Assembly: GCA_003243975.1 (NCBI GenBank)
Contig: QHBJ01000040.1
Coordinates: 1-64,000, forward strand
Origin: Candidatus Meridianibacter frigidus
GTDB taxonomy: Bacteria; Vulcanimicrobiota; Vulcanimicrobiia; Vulcanimicrobiales; Vulcanimicrobiaceae
Length of the DNA stretch: 64,000 nt
Direction: 5' to 3'
Positions 1-8,560 of the stretch are shown here, one piece after another. The first letter of the stretch is position 1; each line of letters begins with the position of its first letter. Position numbers and translations under genes: made by a program. Under the pieces are notes generated by a model, which had not been told where the DNA came from, searched no databases, and saw nothing but the letters and a program-made list of their open reading frames with translations.

Positions 1-3
1 CAT

Positions 4-201
4 TCAGGTTTTTAGCATCAAATGTGAGGCTCTTACCACAGGTCCAAGTCCGTGATGCTGCGCGCTACGCTGGATCAGCGCTCGCGTCTTACGTGCCAAA
101 TCTGGCGTGAAATCTGGTTTGTTGGCGTAAGCGACTCGGATCGTTTGTATTGTCGCGGTGCCAGGCAAATCGATGCAAGTCTTGCCGTAGCGTCGCGCGA
201 T
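4..201 (-). other. Possible C-terminal gene fragment, function unknown
   Basis: On the minus strand a 65-codon stretch is open from a TAG at 204-202 to a TGA at 6-4, with no plausible start codon. The peptide contains VAYANKPDFTPDLARKTRAL followed by an amphipathic end, which reads more like real protein than a random frame. It could be the 3' remnant of a larger gene. The phrase PDLARKTRALIQ faintly recalls helices near the end of type I restriction R subunits, but I cannot establish that. The rest of positions 1-275 shows nothing else I can support. Confidence 0.22.
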
Positions 202-275
202 CTAAGAGTGCTGCTCTTCGATGGGCCCTACGGCAAACCAGATGTGGGAGCTGAAGCCGCCCACGCTTCGCATAT

Positions 276-310
276 AAGGAAAGGCCCCGAGTTTTTCGGG
301 GCCTTTCCTT
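276..310. terminator. Perfect 15-bp hairpin, bidirectional intrinsic terminator
   Basis: Positions 276-290 and 296-310 form a perfect 15-bp inverted repeat with a 5-base loop (GTTTT). A T-rich tract follows when read on the minus strand. It lies 20 bases past the stop of the minus-strand holin-like gene and is its natural rho-independent terminator. The A/T-flanked symmetry would also let it stop transcription on the plus strand. Confidence 0.85.
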
Positions 311-330
311 TCGAAACTTTCGAGAGCGGG

Positions 331-705
331 TTAGGCGGCCAGTTTTTCCTCGCGCGGCGCCCAGATCTGCTGCAGGACGGTGGAAACCAGCATCATGATG
401 ACGGCGCCAATGAGCAGCGCGAGCCACGGACTGATTTCTCCAGTTGTGCGGAAGTTCGGGGCGATCAACACGGTGAGCCAGAACAGAACGAAGTTGACGA
501 CGATGGAAAATAATCCATGGGTGATCCAGGTGATCGGCAACGAGATGAGGCGCAGAATGGGGCCGATGATCGCATTGACCAATCCGAAGACCAAAGCCGC
601 GATCAGCGCGGTTCCCGCCCCGACGTCGTGATTGAAACCCGGCACAAATTTCGCGATTAAGTATAGAACGATTGCATTTACGATGAAGCGTATGAGAAGG
701 TGCAC
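331..705 (-). CDS. Phage holin family 4-like small membrane protein (PF04020 type)
   Basis: A 124-residue protein with four hydrophobic segments (roughly residues 1-18, 28-50, 58-80 and 92-112). The family signature is present: an N-terminal RFIVNAIVLYLIAKFVPGF and a central ALVFGLVNAIIGPILRLISLPI. This matches the widespread 110-130 aa phage-holin-IV/YvlD-like family of chromosomal membrane proteins. Despite the name these are usually not phage genes, and the surroundings show no prophage. The cellular role is unknown. The gene is monocistronic, ending at the terminator at 276-310. The ATG at 705 lies 8 bases after AAAGGAGCC, a good ribosome-binding site. Confidence 0.8.
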   Translation of the reverse strand: MHLLIRFIVNAIVLYLIAKFVPGFNHDVGAGTALIAALVFGLVNAIIGPILRLISLPITWITHGLFSIVVNFVLFWLTVLIAPNFRTTGEISPWLALLIGAVIMMLVSTVLQQIWAPREEKLAA

Positions 706-750
706 GTTGTTTGGCTCCTTTGGATAAGGCGAGCCGAATATAGCGACCGC

Positions 751-3700
751 CTACCTGGTAAGCTTTGAGTTGCCGGGCGCCGTTTCCCCCCGCGGACGGC
801 GCGCTCGCTCCTTCGCCACCTCGATGATGACGTAGAGTACCGGGATGATGAAGAGACTCAGCAGCGTTGAAACGATCATGCCGCCGAAGACCGCAGTTCC
901 CAGCGACCGGCGCGCGGCGCTGCCTGCCCCCGTCGCCAGAACCAATGGGAAAACCCCCAGCGTGAAAGCCAGCGAAGTCATTAAAATCGGGCGTAACCGC
1001 GTTTCGGCGGCGGTTATTACGGCGCTTACAATATCGGCGCCGCGCGCGCGTAACTGATTGGCGAATTCAACGATCAAGATGCCGTTCTTGCTCGCCAGAC
1101 CCACGAGCATGACGTAGCCGACTTGCGCGAAGACGTCGCTCTGGAGCCCGCGCACGCGCAGTCCCAGCAATGCACCTAGAATCGCCAGGGGGACGGCCAG
1201 CAGAATGACCAGCGGATCAGTGAAGCTTTCATATTTGGCTGAGAGCACCAAGAACACGAAGACGATGCCCAAGAAGAAGATGATCAGCGTTTGGTTGCCA
1301 GACTGAATCTCGTCGAGCGATAGGCCCGACCATTCGTATCCGACGCCGGGCGGATTAAGCCGTTCGGCCAATTGTTGCATCGCGCTAATCGCTTGGCCCG
1401 AGCCATGGCCGCCCGCGGCCGTGCCGTTCAGCTCGATCGACCGGTAGAGATTATAGTGGTCGATGATCGGCGCGGTTTTTTCTTCGCTTACCGAAACCAG
1501 CTGCGTGAGGGGCATGACGTCACCGTTCGCGTTGCGCACGTACAGCTGGTTCAAATTGCCGACGTTGGCGCGGTACGGCGCTTCGGCCTGAACATAGACG
1601 CGGTACGAACGGTTTAGATAATCGAAGTCGTTGACGTAGGCGGAGCCCAAGTCCACCTGCAGGGTGCTGAAGATGTTTGCGAGCGGGACGTGCAGCGCAA
1701 GGGCCTTGCCGCGGTCCACATTGACAACCACCTGCGGGCTGTTCAAACGAAACGTCGTGAAGACGCTCGTGAGCGCCGGATCCTGATTTGCCACGCGCAT
1801 GTACCCGAAGGCCGTACCCATCAGCGCAGGCATCCCGACGTTCCCTTGATCCTCCAGCTCGTATTGAAAGCCGCCGATCGTGCCGACGCCCTGCACCGGC
1901 GGCGGATTGAACGCGAAGACCTGCGCATTCGGAATCATGAAGAGCGGTCCACGCAGGCGCCCGAGCACGGAGTTTAACGTATGATCGTTTCCGCCCCGTT
2001 CGCCCCACGGCTTGAGACGAATGAACATGATGCCGCGGCTCGGACCGGAACCACCGAAACTAAAGCCGGCCACCGCAAACGAAGCACTCACTTCCGGCTG
2101 CTGATCTAGCAGTGTCTGCACGCGCTTGAGGACAGTGACCGTCTTTCCGATGGCGCTGCCTTCGGGCGTTTGCACGGTCACGATGAAGAAGCCCTGATCT
2201 TCGTCCGGAATAAACGCGGTCGGCGTGCTGCGGAAGAGCAAGAACGTTGCAAGCATACCCACGGCAAACAATCCAACCCAGAAGGGTTTACGCGTGAGAA
2301 CCGTCGGCAGGCCGCGATGGTACGCCGCACGCGTAGCGGCGATCATGCCATTAACCGCATTGAAGAACGAGCCGCCCGGGCGCTGCACTCCCTTGCTTAG
2401 GAAGAGTGCCGCGAGTGCGGGCGTGAGGGTGAGCGCGTTAAAAGCGGAGATTGTAATCGAACATGCGATGGTTAGCGCGAACTGCTTATAGAGTTGGCCG
2501 GTGGTTCCCGGAAAAAATGCCACCGGAACGAAGACCGCCAGCAAGACCAAAGACGTAGCGACGACGGCGCCGGTTATTTCGCGCATCGCATCGGCAGCCG
2601 CACGGTGCGACTCCTCACTCTTATCTTCCACGAAACGCGAAATATTTTCAATAACTACGATGGCATCGTCAACCACCAAACCGGTGGCGAGCGTCAATCC
2701 AAAGAGCGTGAGCGTGTTGATAGAGAAACCGAAGAACTTCATCAGGCCGAACGTCCCGATGAGCGAGATGGGGATGGTGATAAATGGGACGAGCGTCGTG
2801 CGCCAGTTCTGCAAGAACAAGAAGATGACGATAACCACCAGCAGAATAGCGATGAGCAGCGTGATAAGCACTTCGCGAATCGATTCATTCACGAAGTCGG
2901 CCGTGTCGAATCCGACCGACCACGTCACGCCGGGCGGAAACTTCTTTGCGAGCTCCGTCATCGCGGAACGCACGCCTTGGGAAAGCTGCAGTGCGTTGGC
3001 GGTGGAAAGCTGTAGAACGCCCAAACCGATCGCCGTGCGTCCGCTGTAAAAGAGCTGCGAGGCATAGTCTTCGGCCCCTAGCTCGACGCGGCCAACTTGC
3101 GAGAGCCGCACGAAACCGCCGTCGGGATCGGCGCGAAGAATCATGTCGGCAAACTGCTGCGGCGTGCTCAGCCGGCCCACGGCGCGCACGCTCAAGGTGT
3201 ACTGCTGATTGGCCGGAGCGGGCGCTGCGCCCAGCGAACCGGCCGCAACTTGCACGTTCTGTTCTTGCAATGCGGAGATGACATCGCCGGCGGAGAGGCG
3301 GTACTGCGAGAGCTTGACGGGGTCCAGCCACAAGCGCATCGCGTACTTGCGCTCGCCGAAGATGAGGATGTTACCGACCCCCGGGACGCGCTTGAGCGCG
3401 TTGGTGATCTGCAAATCCGCGTAGTTGCTTAAGAAGAGCGAGTCGTATTTCGGGTTCGTCGATGTGAGCGCCAGCGCCATCGTGAAGGACCCCGAATTCT
3501 TGCTGACCGTGACGCCGGTCTGCTTCACTTCATTCGGCAGCCGGCCCAGCGCAGCGTTCACTGCGTTCTGCACGTCGTTGGCGGCCTGGTCTAGGTCCAC
3601 GCCCAGATTGAACGTGCACGTAATTTGACTTTGCCCGTTGTTGGCGCTGGTGGACTGGATATATCGCAACCCCTGTACGCCGTTGATGGCTTGCTCCAAC

Positions 3701-3897
3701 GGAGTGGTAACGCCCGTCTCCACGGTTTCCGCGCTGGCTCCCGTATAGTAGGCGTTCACCGTTACCACGGGGGGCGCAATCTTCGGATACTCTGCGATCG
3801 GCAGCGTTGGAATAGACACCAGTCCGATGAGCAAGATGATCGCCGAGCACACGATGGCAAAGACCGGCCGGTTTATGAAAAAATTGTTCAAGCGCAT
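751..3897 (-). CDS. RND multidrug efflux transporter, AcrB/MexB (HAE1) family
   Basis: About 1048 residues, the normal AcrB length. The N-terminus is the canonical NNFFINRPVFAIVCSAIILL first transmembrane helix. Two periplasmic loops alternate with two six-helix bundles. The TM4 proton-relay pair is visible in ATGLVVDDAIVVIENI and the TM10 lysine in VGLASKNGILIVEFAN. The family is an inner-membrane proton-drug antiporter that works with a periplasmic adaptor and an outer-membrane channel. Neither partner is encoded nearby, so it must recruit them from elsewhere. I prefer ATG 3897 over the in-frame TTG at 3918 because family members start two or three residues before NNFF; neither has a strong ribosome-binding site. 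The C-terminal tail is basic (KERARRPRGET). Confidence 0.95.
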   Translation of the reverse strand: MRLNNFFINRPVFAIVCSAIILLIGLVSIPTLPIAEYPKIAPPVVTVNAYYTGASAETVETGVTTPLEQAINGVQGLRYIQSTSANNGQSQITCTFNLGVDLDQAANDVQNAVNAALGRLPNEVKQTGVTVSKNSGSFTMALALTSTNPKYDSLFLSNYADLQITNALKRVPGVGNILIFGERKYAMRLWLDPVKLSQYRLSAGDVISALQEQNVQVAAGSLGAAPAPANQQYTLSVRAVGRLSTPQQFADMILRADPDGGFVRLSQVGRVELGAEDYASQLFYSGRTAIGLGVLQLSTANALQLSQGVRSAMTELAKKFPPGVTWSVGFDTADFVNESIREVLITLLIAILLVVIVIFLFLQNWRTTLVPFITIPISLIGTFGLMKFFGFSINTLTLFGLTLATGLVVDDAIVVIENISRFVEDKSEESHRAAADAMREITGAVVATSLVLLAVFVPVAFFPGTTGQLYKQFALTIACSITISAFNALTLTPALAALFLSKGVQRPGGSFFNAVNGMIAATRAAYHRGLPTVLTRKPFWVGLFAVGMLATFLLFRSTPTAFIPDEDQGFFIVTVQTPEGSAIGKTVTVLKRVQTLLDQQPEVSASFAVAGFSFGGSGPSRGIMFIRLKPWGERGGNDHTLNSVLGRLRGPLFMIPNAQVFAFNPPPVQGVGTIGGFQYELEDQGNVGMPALMGTAFGYMRVANQDPALTSVFTTFRLNSPQVVVNVDRGKALALHVPLANIFSTLQVDLGSAYVNDFDYLNRSYRVYVQAEAPYRANVGNLNQLYVRNANGDVMPLTQLVSVSEEKTAPIIDHYNLYRSIELNGTAAGGHGSGQAISAMQQLAERLNPPGVGYEWSGLSLDEIQSGNQTLIIFFLGIVFVFLVLSAKYESFTDPLVILLAVPLAILGALLGLRVRGLQSDVFAQVGYVMLVGLASKNGILIVEFANQLRARGADIVSAVITAAETRLRPILMTSLAFTLGVFPLVLATGAGSAARRSLGTAVFGGMIVSTLLSLFIIPVLYVIIEVAKERARRPRGETAPGNSKLTR

Positions 3898-4012
3898 CTC
3901 CCGCGAGTTGAGGCCCAAAACCGCGGCATGTGCGCGCGGGTTTCGCGGTGATACGACGCAAGGACGCCGACCCCCGGCGTTGAAGGCAGGGCGTTCCCGA
4001 TGGTCTGTGTGC

Positions 4013-4085
4013 GCCGAGATAGCTCAGTTGGTAGAGCACACGCCTGAAAAGCGTGGTGTCCCGTGTTCGATTCACGGTCTCGGCA
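4013..4085 (+). tRNA. tRNA-Phe (GAA)
   Basis: A complete cloverleaf. The acceptor arm GCCGAGA (4013-4019) pairs with TCTCGGC (4078-4084), with discriminator A. The D arm is AGCTCAGTTGGTAGAGC. The anticodon stem CACGC/GCGTG encloses CTGAAAA with anticodon GAA at 4046-4048. The T arm contains TTCGATT. CCA is not encoded (AATT follows), unlike the two tRNAs at 12 kb. It is divergent from the RND gene. Confidence 0.97.
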
Positions 4086-4094
4086 AATTACATG

Positions 4095-4134
4095 AGGAAG
4101 CTCGTCATGTGGAAATCTTGGCGAGCTTTTCCTT
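4095..4134 (+). terminator. Likely terminator after tRNA-Phe
   Basis: AAGCTCG (4098-4104) and CGAGCTT (4122-4128) can pair across a 17-base loop. A T-rich run (TTCCTT) follows at 4129-4134. Ten bases after the tRNA, this is a plausible rho-independent terminator. The loop is long, so confidence is moderate. Confidence 0.5.
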
Positions 4135-4137
4135 AGG

Positions 4138-4638
4138 TCAACACGGTGTGCGGCCCGGATGTGCGCGGAATACGGTGATACGCAGCTGGGCATTTTGCTG
4201 GGACTGTAAATGTGGTGGGTTGCTGACGGTGACCGCCGGGCCGCCGGTGCGGCAGAAGATCACGCTTCCAATCGCAGCTGTAGGGCTCTGCTGCCACCCT
4301 GCGCGCTGCAAGGCCGATATGTACGTGGCGATGCTGCCTCCCGGTAGGAAGTCATAGTACAGCTCAATCGTACCCGGCGTGCCGTGCTCGGCGTAGTACT
4401 GCAGCGGCGTGAAGACAACGCTACCGATCAGCGCCGCCTGTTGGGGAAGGGGCACGCGCTTGTCGAGCTCGGCCGGTAGCGACCCAACAAAGAGCTGCGC
4501 AAGCTGGCCGGTCTGAGATTCAATCGCGCGCTGTGCGAGCACAGTGGTCGCGATCACGTCAGTGGCTTGCGCGGACGCGTGCGCAGCTGAGTTTGCGAAA
4601 AGCGAGGCACAGAAAGTTAATGTAAGGATTCGCTTCAT
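4138..4638 (-). CDS. Secreted protein of unknown function
   Basis: A 166-residue protein with a clear signal peptide: MKRI, a hydrophobic core, then cleavage near AHASAQA at about residue 25. The mature part has a mixed alpha/beta pattern (VVFTPLQYYAEHGTPGTIEL, then ALQRAGWQQSP). I recognise no family. The phrase ISALQRAGWQ resembles small periplasmic proteins that bear a single folded domain. It faces the tRNA-Phe terminator, and its end lies within 4 bases of that hairpin. Confidence 0.6.
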   Translation of the reverse strand: MKRILTLTFCASLFANSAAHASAQATDVIATTVLAQRAIESQTGQLAQLFVGSLPAELDKRVPLPQQAALIGSVVFTPLQYYAEHGTPGTIELYYDFLPGGSIATYISALQRAGWQQSPTAAIGSVIFCRTGGPAVTVSNPPHLQSQQNAQLRITVFRAHPGRTPC

Positions 4639-4765
4639 TCGAACGGCCTTCCGAAGTTATGTAAAGAGGAGCGGTGGGTACACCGGACTCTGGTAACGTC
4701 TTGCCAATCTGCGACGGTTCCACTTGAGCAGAGATAGGCCGCCGGTGGAGTTATTGAGGTCAACT

Positions 4766-5689
4766 GTGAGGCGCGAACAAACCGAAGAGTACGACGTCAT
4801 CGTTATCGGCGGGGGTGCCGCCGGCTTGAGTGCGGCTGTGGTGCTAGGCCGCGCGCGCAGGCGAGTGCTGCTGTGCGATGCCGGCGCTCAACGAAACTCG
4901 TGTGCCGAGAAGATGCATGGCTTCCTGTCTCGTGACGGGGAGAGTCCGGGCGAACTCCTAAAAATCTGCAAAGAGCAATTGGCGCAGTACCCCTCGGTCG
5001 GATTTGAAGCCAGTGTGGTTCAAGCGGTTGAGAAATCGTCGAGCGGCTTTCGTGTTGAGCTGACAAGCGGAACAGCTCCCGTAGCCGACCTCCTTCTCTT
5101 GGCAACCGGCATGGCCGATGCATTACCGGAAATTGACGGCCTACGCGAGGCCTGGGGGCGCAGCGCGTTCGTTTGCCCATACTGCGATGGATGGGAGATC
5201 CAGGATCGGCCGATTGCCGTTTCAGGTGGCGGCGTTCGTTCCGCCATCGACCTGGCGCAAGAGCTATACGGCTGGACGCGCAAAATTACGGTGTGCGGTC
5301 ATACTGAGAGCCTTTCGACGGCGCAGACCACCTGGCTACACGCCAGCGGTGTGCGGGTGGACGCGCACCCGATACGCCGCATCGTTCATGATAACGGGCA
5401 CGTGCGTTCGGTGCAGTTGGAAGGTGGCGACTGCATTGACTGCGATGCGGTCTTCTTTAGCGTACCGCTCAAACAGGGGTCGGACATTGCAGAACGTCTC
5501 GGCTGTAAGATGAACGGCGCGCGAATCGAAGCCGACGATTGTAACCGCACCAGCGTTCCGGGTTGCTTTGCAGCGGGCGACAATGTGACGCACGTTCATC
5601 AGGTAATCGTGGCGGCGGCCAGCGGCGTGCGTGCGGCGATCGCAATCAACGACGAGCTCGTGTGCCGCGACGTGCGGCAACTGGTCTAA
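4766..5689 (+). CDS. FAD-dependent pyridine nucleotide-disulfide oxidoreductase, thioredoxin-reductase-like
   Basis: About 307 residues, thioredoxin reductase size. An N-terminal FAD Rossmann motif DVIVIGGGAAGLSAAVVLGR is followed by a CPYCDG redox motif near residue 135, where true TrxB has CATCDG. A second nucleotide-binding segment (IAVSGGGVRSAIDLAQEL) and the C-terminal FAD motif CFAAGDNVTHVHQVIVAAASG follow. It probably moves electrons from NAD(P)H to a disulfide substrate. The CPYCDG motif places it with the TrxR-like oxidoreductases whose partner varies. GTG 4766 is chosen because GAGG sits 6 bases upstream; TTG 4724 and TTG 4754 are alternatives. It ends one base before the convergent gene's stop. 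Confidence 0.88.
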   Translation: MRREQTEEYDVIVIGGGAAGLSAAVVLGRARRRVLLCDAGAQRNSCAEKMHGFLSRDGESPGELLKICKEQLAQYPSVGFEASVVQAVEKSSSGFRVELTSGTAPVADLLLLATGMADALPEIDGLREAWGRSAFVCPYCDGWEIQDRPIAVSGGGVRSAIDLAQELYGWTRKITVCGHTESLSTAQTTWLHASGVRVDAHPIRRIVHDNGHVRSVQLEGGDCIDCDAVFFSVPLKQGSDIAERLGCKMNGARIEADDCNRTSVPGCFAAGDNVTHVHQVIVAAASGVRAAIAINDELVCRDVRQLV

Positions 5690-5690
5690 C

Positions 5691-5915
5691 CTATTTCCGC
5701 GCGCGCCTCGCCGGCAGATTCCTTTCCGCCATGGAATCCAAGAATGCCGCGCCCTTTTGAAGCAATTCACCCGCTGTAATCATGGCTGCAGCGAGTTCGC
5801 GCGCCCGGTCCGCGTTGGCCTGTACGCCCTCGACGGCTTTCTTCACCGTCCGTTTCGCCGACGTTTTTTTTGCAGTTGTGCCGATCTTTTTACGTCCGCC
5901 CGACTTCTTAGCCAT
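5691..5915 (-). CDS. Small lysine/alanine-rich basic protein
   Basis: A 74-residue protein. The first 27 residues are a histone H1-like tail (KKSGGRKKIGTTAKKTSAKR). A helical stretch NADRARELAAAMITAGELLQ and a basic end follow. It could bind nucleic acid or polyanion, which is inference from composition only. A good ribosome-binding site (GGAGGAGAC) precedes ATG 5915. It is convergent with the reductase with no terminator between them. Confidence 0.6.
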   Translation of the reverse strand: MAKKSGGRKKIGTTAKKTSAKRTVKKAVEGVQANADRARELAAAMITAGELLQKGAAFLDSMAERNLPARRARK

Positions 5916-6015
5916 GTCTCCTCCGCTTAAATCTTAAGGAATTGAGATTCCCGAAAGGCGTGCGCTCCAAACCGCCGCGGAACGGGTATAGTCAGTTGGC
6001 TCTTAGGGAGGAGAT

Positions 6016-6432
6016 ATGACTCAATCACAAGATCGCGGCGACAACGACTCGCTTCCACAAACCCTCAAGCATCTCGCAGAAGATCTAGGCGTCCTCGTCC
6101 GCAAAGATTTGGAATCGGCTCGGGCGGAAATGATGGAGAAGGTCAAGACGGCGGGATTAGGTGCCGGCATGCTGAGCGGTTCGGCGGTTACGGCAATGCT
6201 GACTCTGTTCTCGCTTACGGCCCTGGCAATGGTGCTGCTTTCCGCGGTTGTAAAGCTTTGGATTGCAGTCATGCTCGTTACGCTGTTTTGGGCAATTGTC
6301 ACGGGCATCTTGGCCCTGGTTGGCAAGCAGAAGATTCAGGATGCCGGTCCACCGATACCTGAAGAAACGATCGCCAAACTCAAAGACGATATCGAAACCG
6401 CCAAACGCGAGGTGGAGTCGGCTCGCAAGTAA
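6016..6432 (+). CDS. Holin-X/PF07332-like membrane protein with amphipathic tails
   Basis: 138 residues. A soluble N-terminal helix (LKHLAEDLGVLVRKDLESAR) precedes two transmembrane helices at about residues 50-75 and 80-105. A charged coiled-coil tail ends in EETIAKLKDDIETAKREVES. This is the architecture of the putative actinobacterial holin-X/DUF1469 family, a common chromosomal envelope protein of uncertain role. A very strong ribosome-binding site (AGGGAGGAGAT) leads directly into ATG 6016, suggesting high expression. No phage genes are near. Confidence 0.75.
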   Translation: MTQSQDRGDNDSLPQTLKHLAEDLGVLVRKDLESARAEMMEKVKTAGLGAGMLSGSAVTAMLTLFSLTALAMVLLSAVVKLWIAVMLVTLFWAIVTGILALVGKQKIQDAGPPIPEETIAKLKDDIETAKREVESARK

Positions 6433-6497
6433 GAGCATTCAGAGGCTTTTCAGATTTTCTGCGTACGCTGCGTCATAAATCATTTGGAGGTAATAAC

Positions 6498-7100
6498 ATG
6501 ATGCGCAGCGCTGTTCTTTGCACCATTCTTGTTCTGGCAGGATGCGGGGGAACGACCAACCCGGTTCCTCCGGGAGGGATCAGTTTTCAGTTTACGCGAC
6601 CACCTGGTCACGTCTATGCGTTGTATACTGGCCCGGTCCGTCCGGCGCTGGATGCGATCGGCGTTAAGGGAACGTTTTCGCAAGCTTCCAACACGCTGAC
6701 CTTCACCGCGCAAATGGCGGGTCCGATCGTCGTGGGAGCACCAAATTACTATGTTTGGGGAATCAATCGCGGAGGCGCAACCAACGCGCCGTTTCCCGGC
6801 GAGCCGAACATCGTCTTCAACGCGGTCGTCGTGGTCACGGTGAATCCCGACGGAACGGCGAGCGGGTCCGTCGTCCTACTGCCCGGCGGGGCCACGCCCC
6901 TGGATTCCTCGGCGATCAGCATCTCGCAGAACTTCATATCCGAAACGTTTCCCGCCAGTTTGCTTCCGTCGACCGGAGCGCAAATAAGCGGATACATGTG
7001 GAATCTGTGGCCTCGCAGCGGCTTGGGAGGCACGCCGCAAGCGCAGATTCAAACATTCGCACCGGAGAATGCCGAGCTGCCATTCCTGCTTATACCATAG
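6498..7100 (+). CDS. Predicted lipoprotein, unknown function
   Basis: 200 residues with a type II signal peptide: MMRSAVLCTILVLAGCGG, with the lipobox LAGC and lipidation predicted at Cys16. The mature part is a low-charge beta-rich domain rich in glycine, proline and threonine (e.g. NTLTFTAQMAGPIVVGAPNY). GGAGG lies 7 bases upstream of the ATG. I do not recognise the family. It is likely anchored to a membrane facing the periplasm. Confidence 0.7.
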   Translation: MMRSAVLCTILVLAGCGGTTNPVPPGGISFQFTRPPGHVYALYTGPVRPALDAIGVKGTFSQASNTLTFTAQMAGPIVVGAPNYYVWGINRGGATNAPFPGEPNIVFNAVVVVTVNPDGTASGSVVLLPGGATPLDSSAISISQNFISETFPASLLPSTGAQISGYMWNLWPRSGLGGTPQAQIQTFAPENAELPFLLIP

Positions 7101-7112
7101 TGCAGAGGCGCG

Positions 7113-7727
7113 CTAGCGAACCAGTTGCGGAAACTTCTGCCTGAGGTTTTCGACCTTCGGCCGGTCGTTGATGACGATGTAGGGATAGAGTGGATTCTTC
7201 TGCATGAAGTGCTGATGGTACGCTTCGGCCGGATAGAAGGCATGAAATGGTACGACCTGCGTGACGATGGGAGCTGAGTAGGTTTTCTTCGTACGCAGGT
7301 CGTTGATGTAAGCCAGGGCTTCGCGGCGCTGCGCATCGGTGGTGTAGAAGATTGCCGAGCGGTATTGCGGGCCGTCGTCGGGACCCTGACGGTTCAGTTG
7401 CGTTGGATCGTGCGCAACCAAGAAATAAACATCCAAAAGCTGGTGAAACGAAATCTTGCCGGGGTCGTAGGTGATGTCCACCGATTCGGCGTGGCCCGTG
7501 GTCCCGGTGCTTACCGTCTCGTAGTGCGCGGCATCTTTGCTGCCGCCGGAGTAGCCGGAAACCACACTCGAAACGCCTTTCAGACTCTCGAAAACGCCTT
7601 CCATACCCCAAAAGCAGCCGCCGGCCAGGAGGATGTGCGCGCGATGGTTTTGCGCGGCCGCGCCGGCCTTCGGTTGACCACCCAGCAGAACGGCTGCGAG
7701 CAAGAGAACTCCAATTCGGTACATCAT
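7113..7727 (-). CDS. msrA: Peptide-methionine (S)-S-oxide reductase, exported
   Basis: 204 residues. A hydrophobic N-terminal signal (YRIGVLLLAAVLLGG) precedes the MsrA domain. The active site is GGCFWGMEGVFESLKGV, with the catalytic Cys in GCFW. Other family motifs are GYSGG, HYETVSTGTTGHAESV and FHAFYPAEAYHQHF. The enzyme reduces methionine-S-sulfoxide in oxidised proteins. The signal suggests a periplasmic location. The start codon (ATG 7727) overlaps the end of the upstream minus-strand hydrolase gene by 4 bases, so the two are probably cotranscribed. Confidence 0.95.
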   Translation of the reverse strand: MMYRIGVLLLAAVLLGGQPKAGAAAQNHRAHILLAGGCFWGMEGVFESLKGVSSVVSGYSGGSKDAAHYETVSTGTTGHAESVDITYDPGKISFHQLLDVYFLVAHDPTQLNRQGPDDGPQYRSAIFYTTDAQRREALAYINDLRTKKTYSAPIVTQVVPFHAFYPAEAYHQHFMQKNPLYPYIVINDRPKVENLRQKFPQLVR

Positions 7728-8539
7728 GGCGGTTGTGTAACGCGGGGGGGCGGGAAATAGATTCGCCGCAGGAACGTTTCGTGCGCAAAACTCTTGCTCT
7801 GAGCGAAGTGCACGATCGCGGTCTGCTCGGACGGCAGCACGTAGAGCGCCTGTTTCCCCGAGCCGGATGCGTACGCCACGAACGGGCCATCTTTCAATGT
7901 CGCAAGCCAGAATCCCAATCCGTAACGCGGATTGATCGTGTTCGGCGTAAAGCACCTTGCCACCAAAGGACCTCCGCCTAAGAGGTAGACCCCGTATTTC
8001 AACCAGTTGGCGGCGGTCAGTTCGGCCCCGGTTGGCAGCGTGTGAGTTCCGTCGGGTAAGGTTCGCCACCGTGCGTACTGCAAATCGATGAGTTCGAATA
8101 GGCGAGTTTGCAGATAGGAGAGCGGCGTCATCCCTAGGGGCGCCAAGCGCTGCGCGAATATCGCGCCGAAGATTTGAAACGGTATGCCGCTGTAGGTGAA
8201 TTTTACGCCCGGCGCGGCAACGGTCTGTGACGCAAGGGCCTTTTGAAACGCTGGCACGGCTCTTCCCAAGCCACCGAACGGTGCGCCGGCCGTCATCGAA
8301 AGCAGTTCGGAAACGGTCGCGCCGCTCCACACCCGCTCGTCCAGCTCGAGCAGCGCTTCCCGTTGCGCCAAGCATGCGGCAATTCCCCAGAAGCTCTTGG
8401 TACCGCTGTAGAGCGCGTGCGGACGCTCGCGGTTGTACCCGCCGGCATACTCTTCATGTATGAGCTCGCCGGCGCGCCAAACCAGCAGAGCGTGGAGATC
8501 ATGCTTTCGAGCGTAGTCCGCAGCGGGTGCGAGATTCAT
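7724..8539 (-). CDS. Serine beta-lactamase-like/penicillin-binding protein family hydrolase
   Basis: About 271 residues from ATG 8539. The nucleophile motif is LYSGTKSFWGIAACLAQ (S-x-x-K as SGTK). A serine-hydrolase layout follows: VSELLSMTAGAPFGGLG, then FTYSGIPFQIFGAIF with the YSG/YSN-type second motif. This is the class C beta-lactamase/esterase-like fold, shorter than true AmpC (about 360 aa). No clear signal peptide is seen from this start; an upstream extension to 8608 is possible but would overlap the divergent gene. The substrate is unknown: esterase, peptidase or D-aminopeptidase. Confidence 0.8.
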   Translation of the reverse strand: MNLAPAADYARKHDLHALLVWRAGELIHEEYAGGYNRERPHALYSGTKSFWGIAACLAQREALLELDERVWSGATVSELLSMTAGAPFGGLGRAVPAFQKALASQTVAAPGVKFTYSGIPFQIFGAIFAQRLAPLGMTPLSYLQTRLFELIDLQYARWRTLPDGTHTLPTGAELTAANWLKYGVYLLGGGPLVARCFTPNTINPRYGLGFWLATLKDGPFVAYASGSGKQALYVLPSEQTAIVHFAQSKSFAHETFLRRIYFPPPRVTQPP

Positions 8540-8560
8540 CTGCTTCGAAGTGCGGCGCGT

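Noticed and set aside
52-513. 153-residue plus-strand reading frame
   Set aside because: It crosses the terminator and runs antisense to the holin-like gene. No recognizable motif.
331-6432. Two holin-like proteins as prophage remnants
   Set aside because: Both belong to common chromosomal membrane families. No integrase, capsid or tail genes are near.
7090-7890. 266-residue minus-strand reading frame over msrA
   Set aside because: Same strand but a different frame from msrA. Arginine/serine-rich composition, no motifs.
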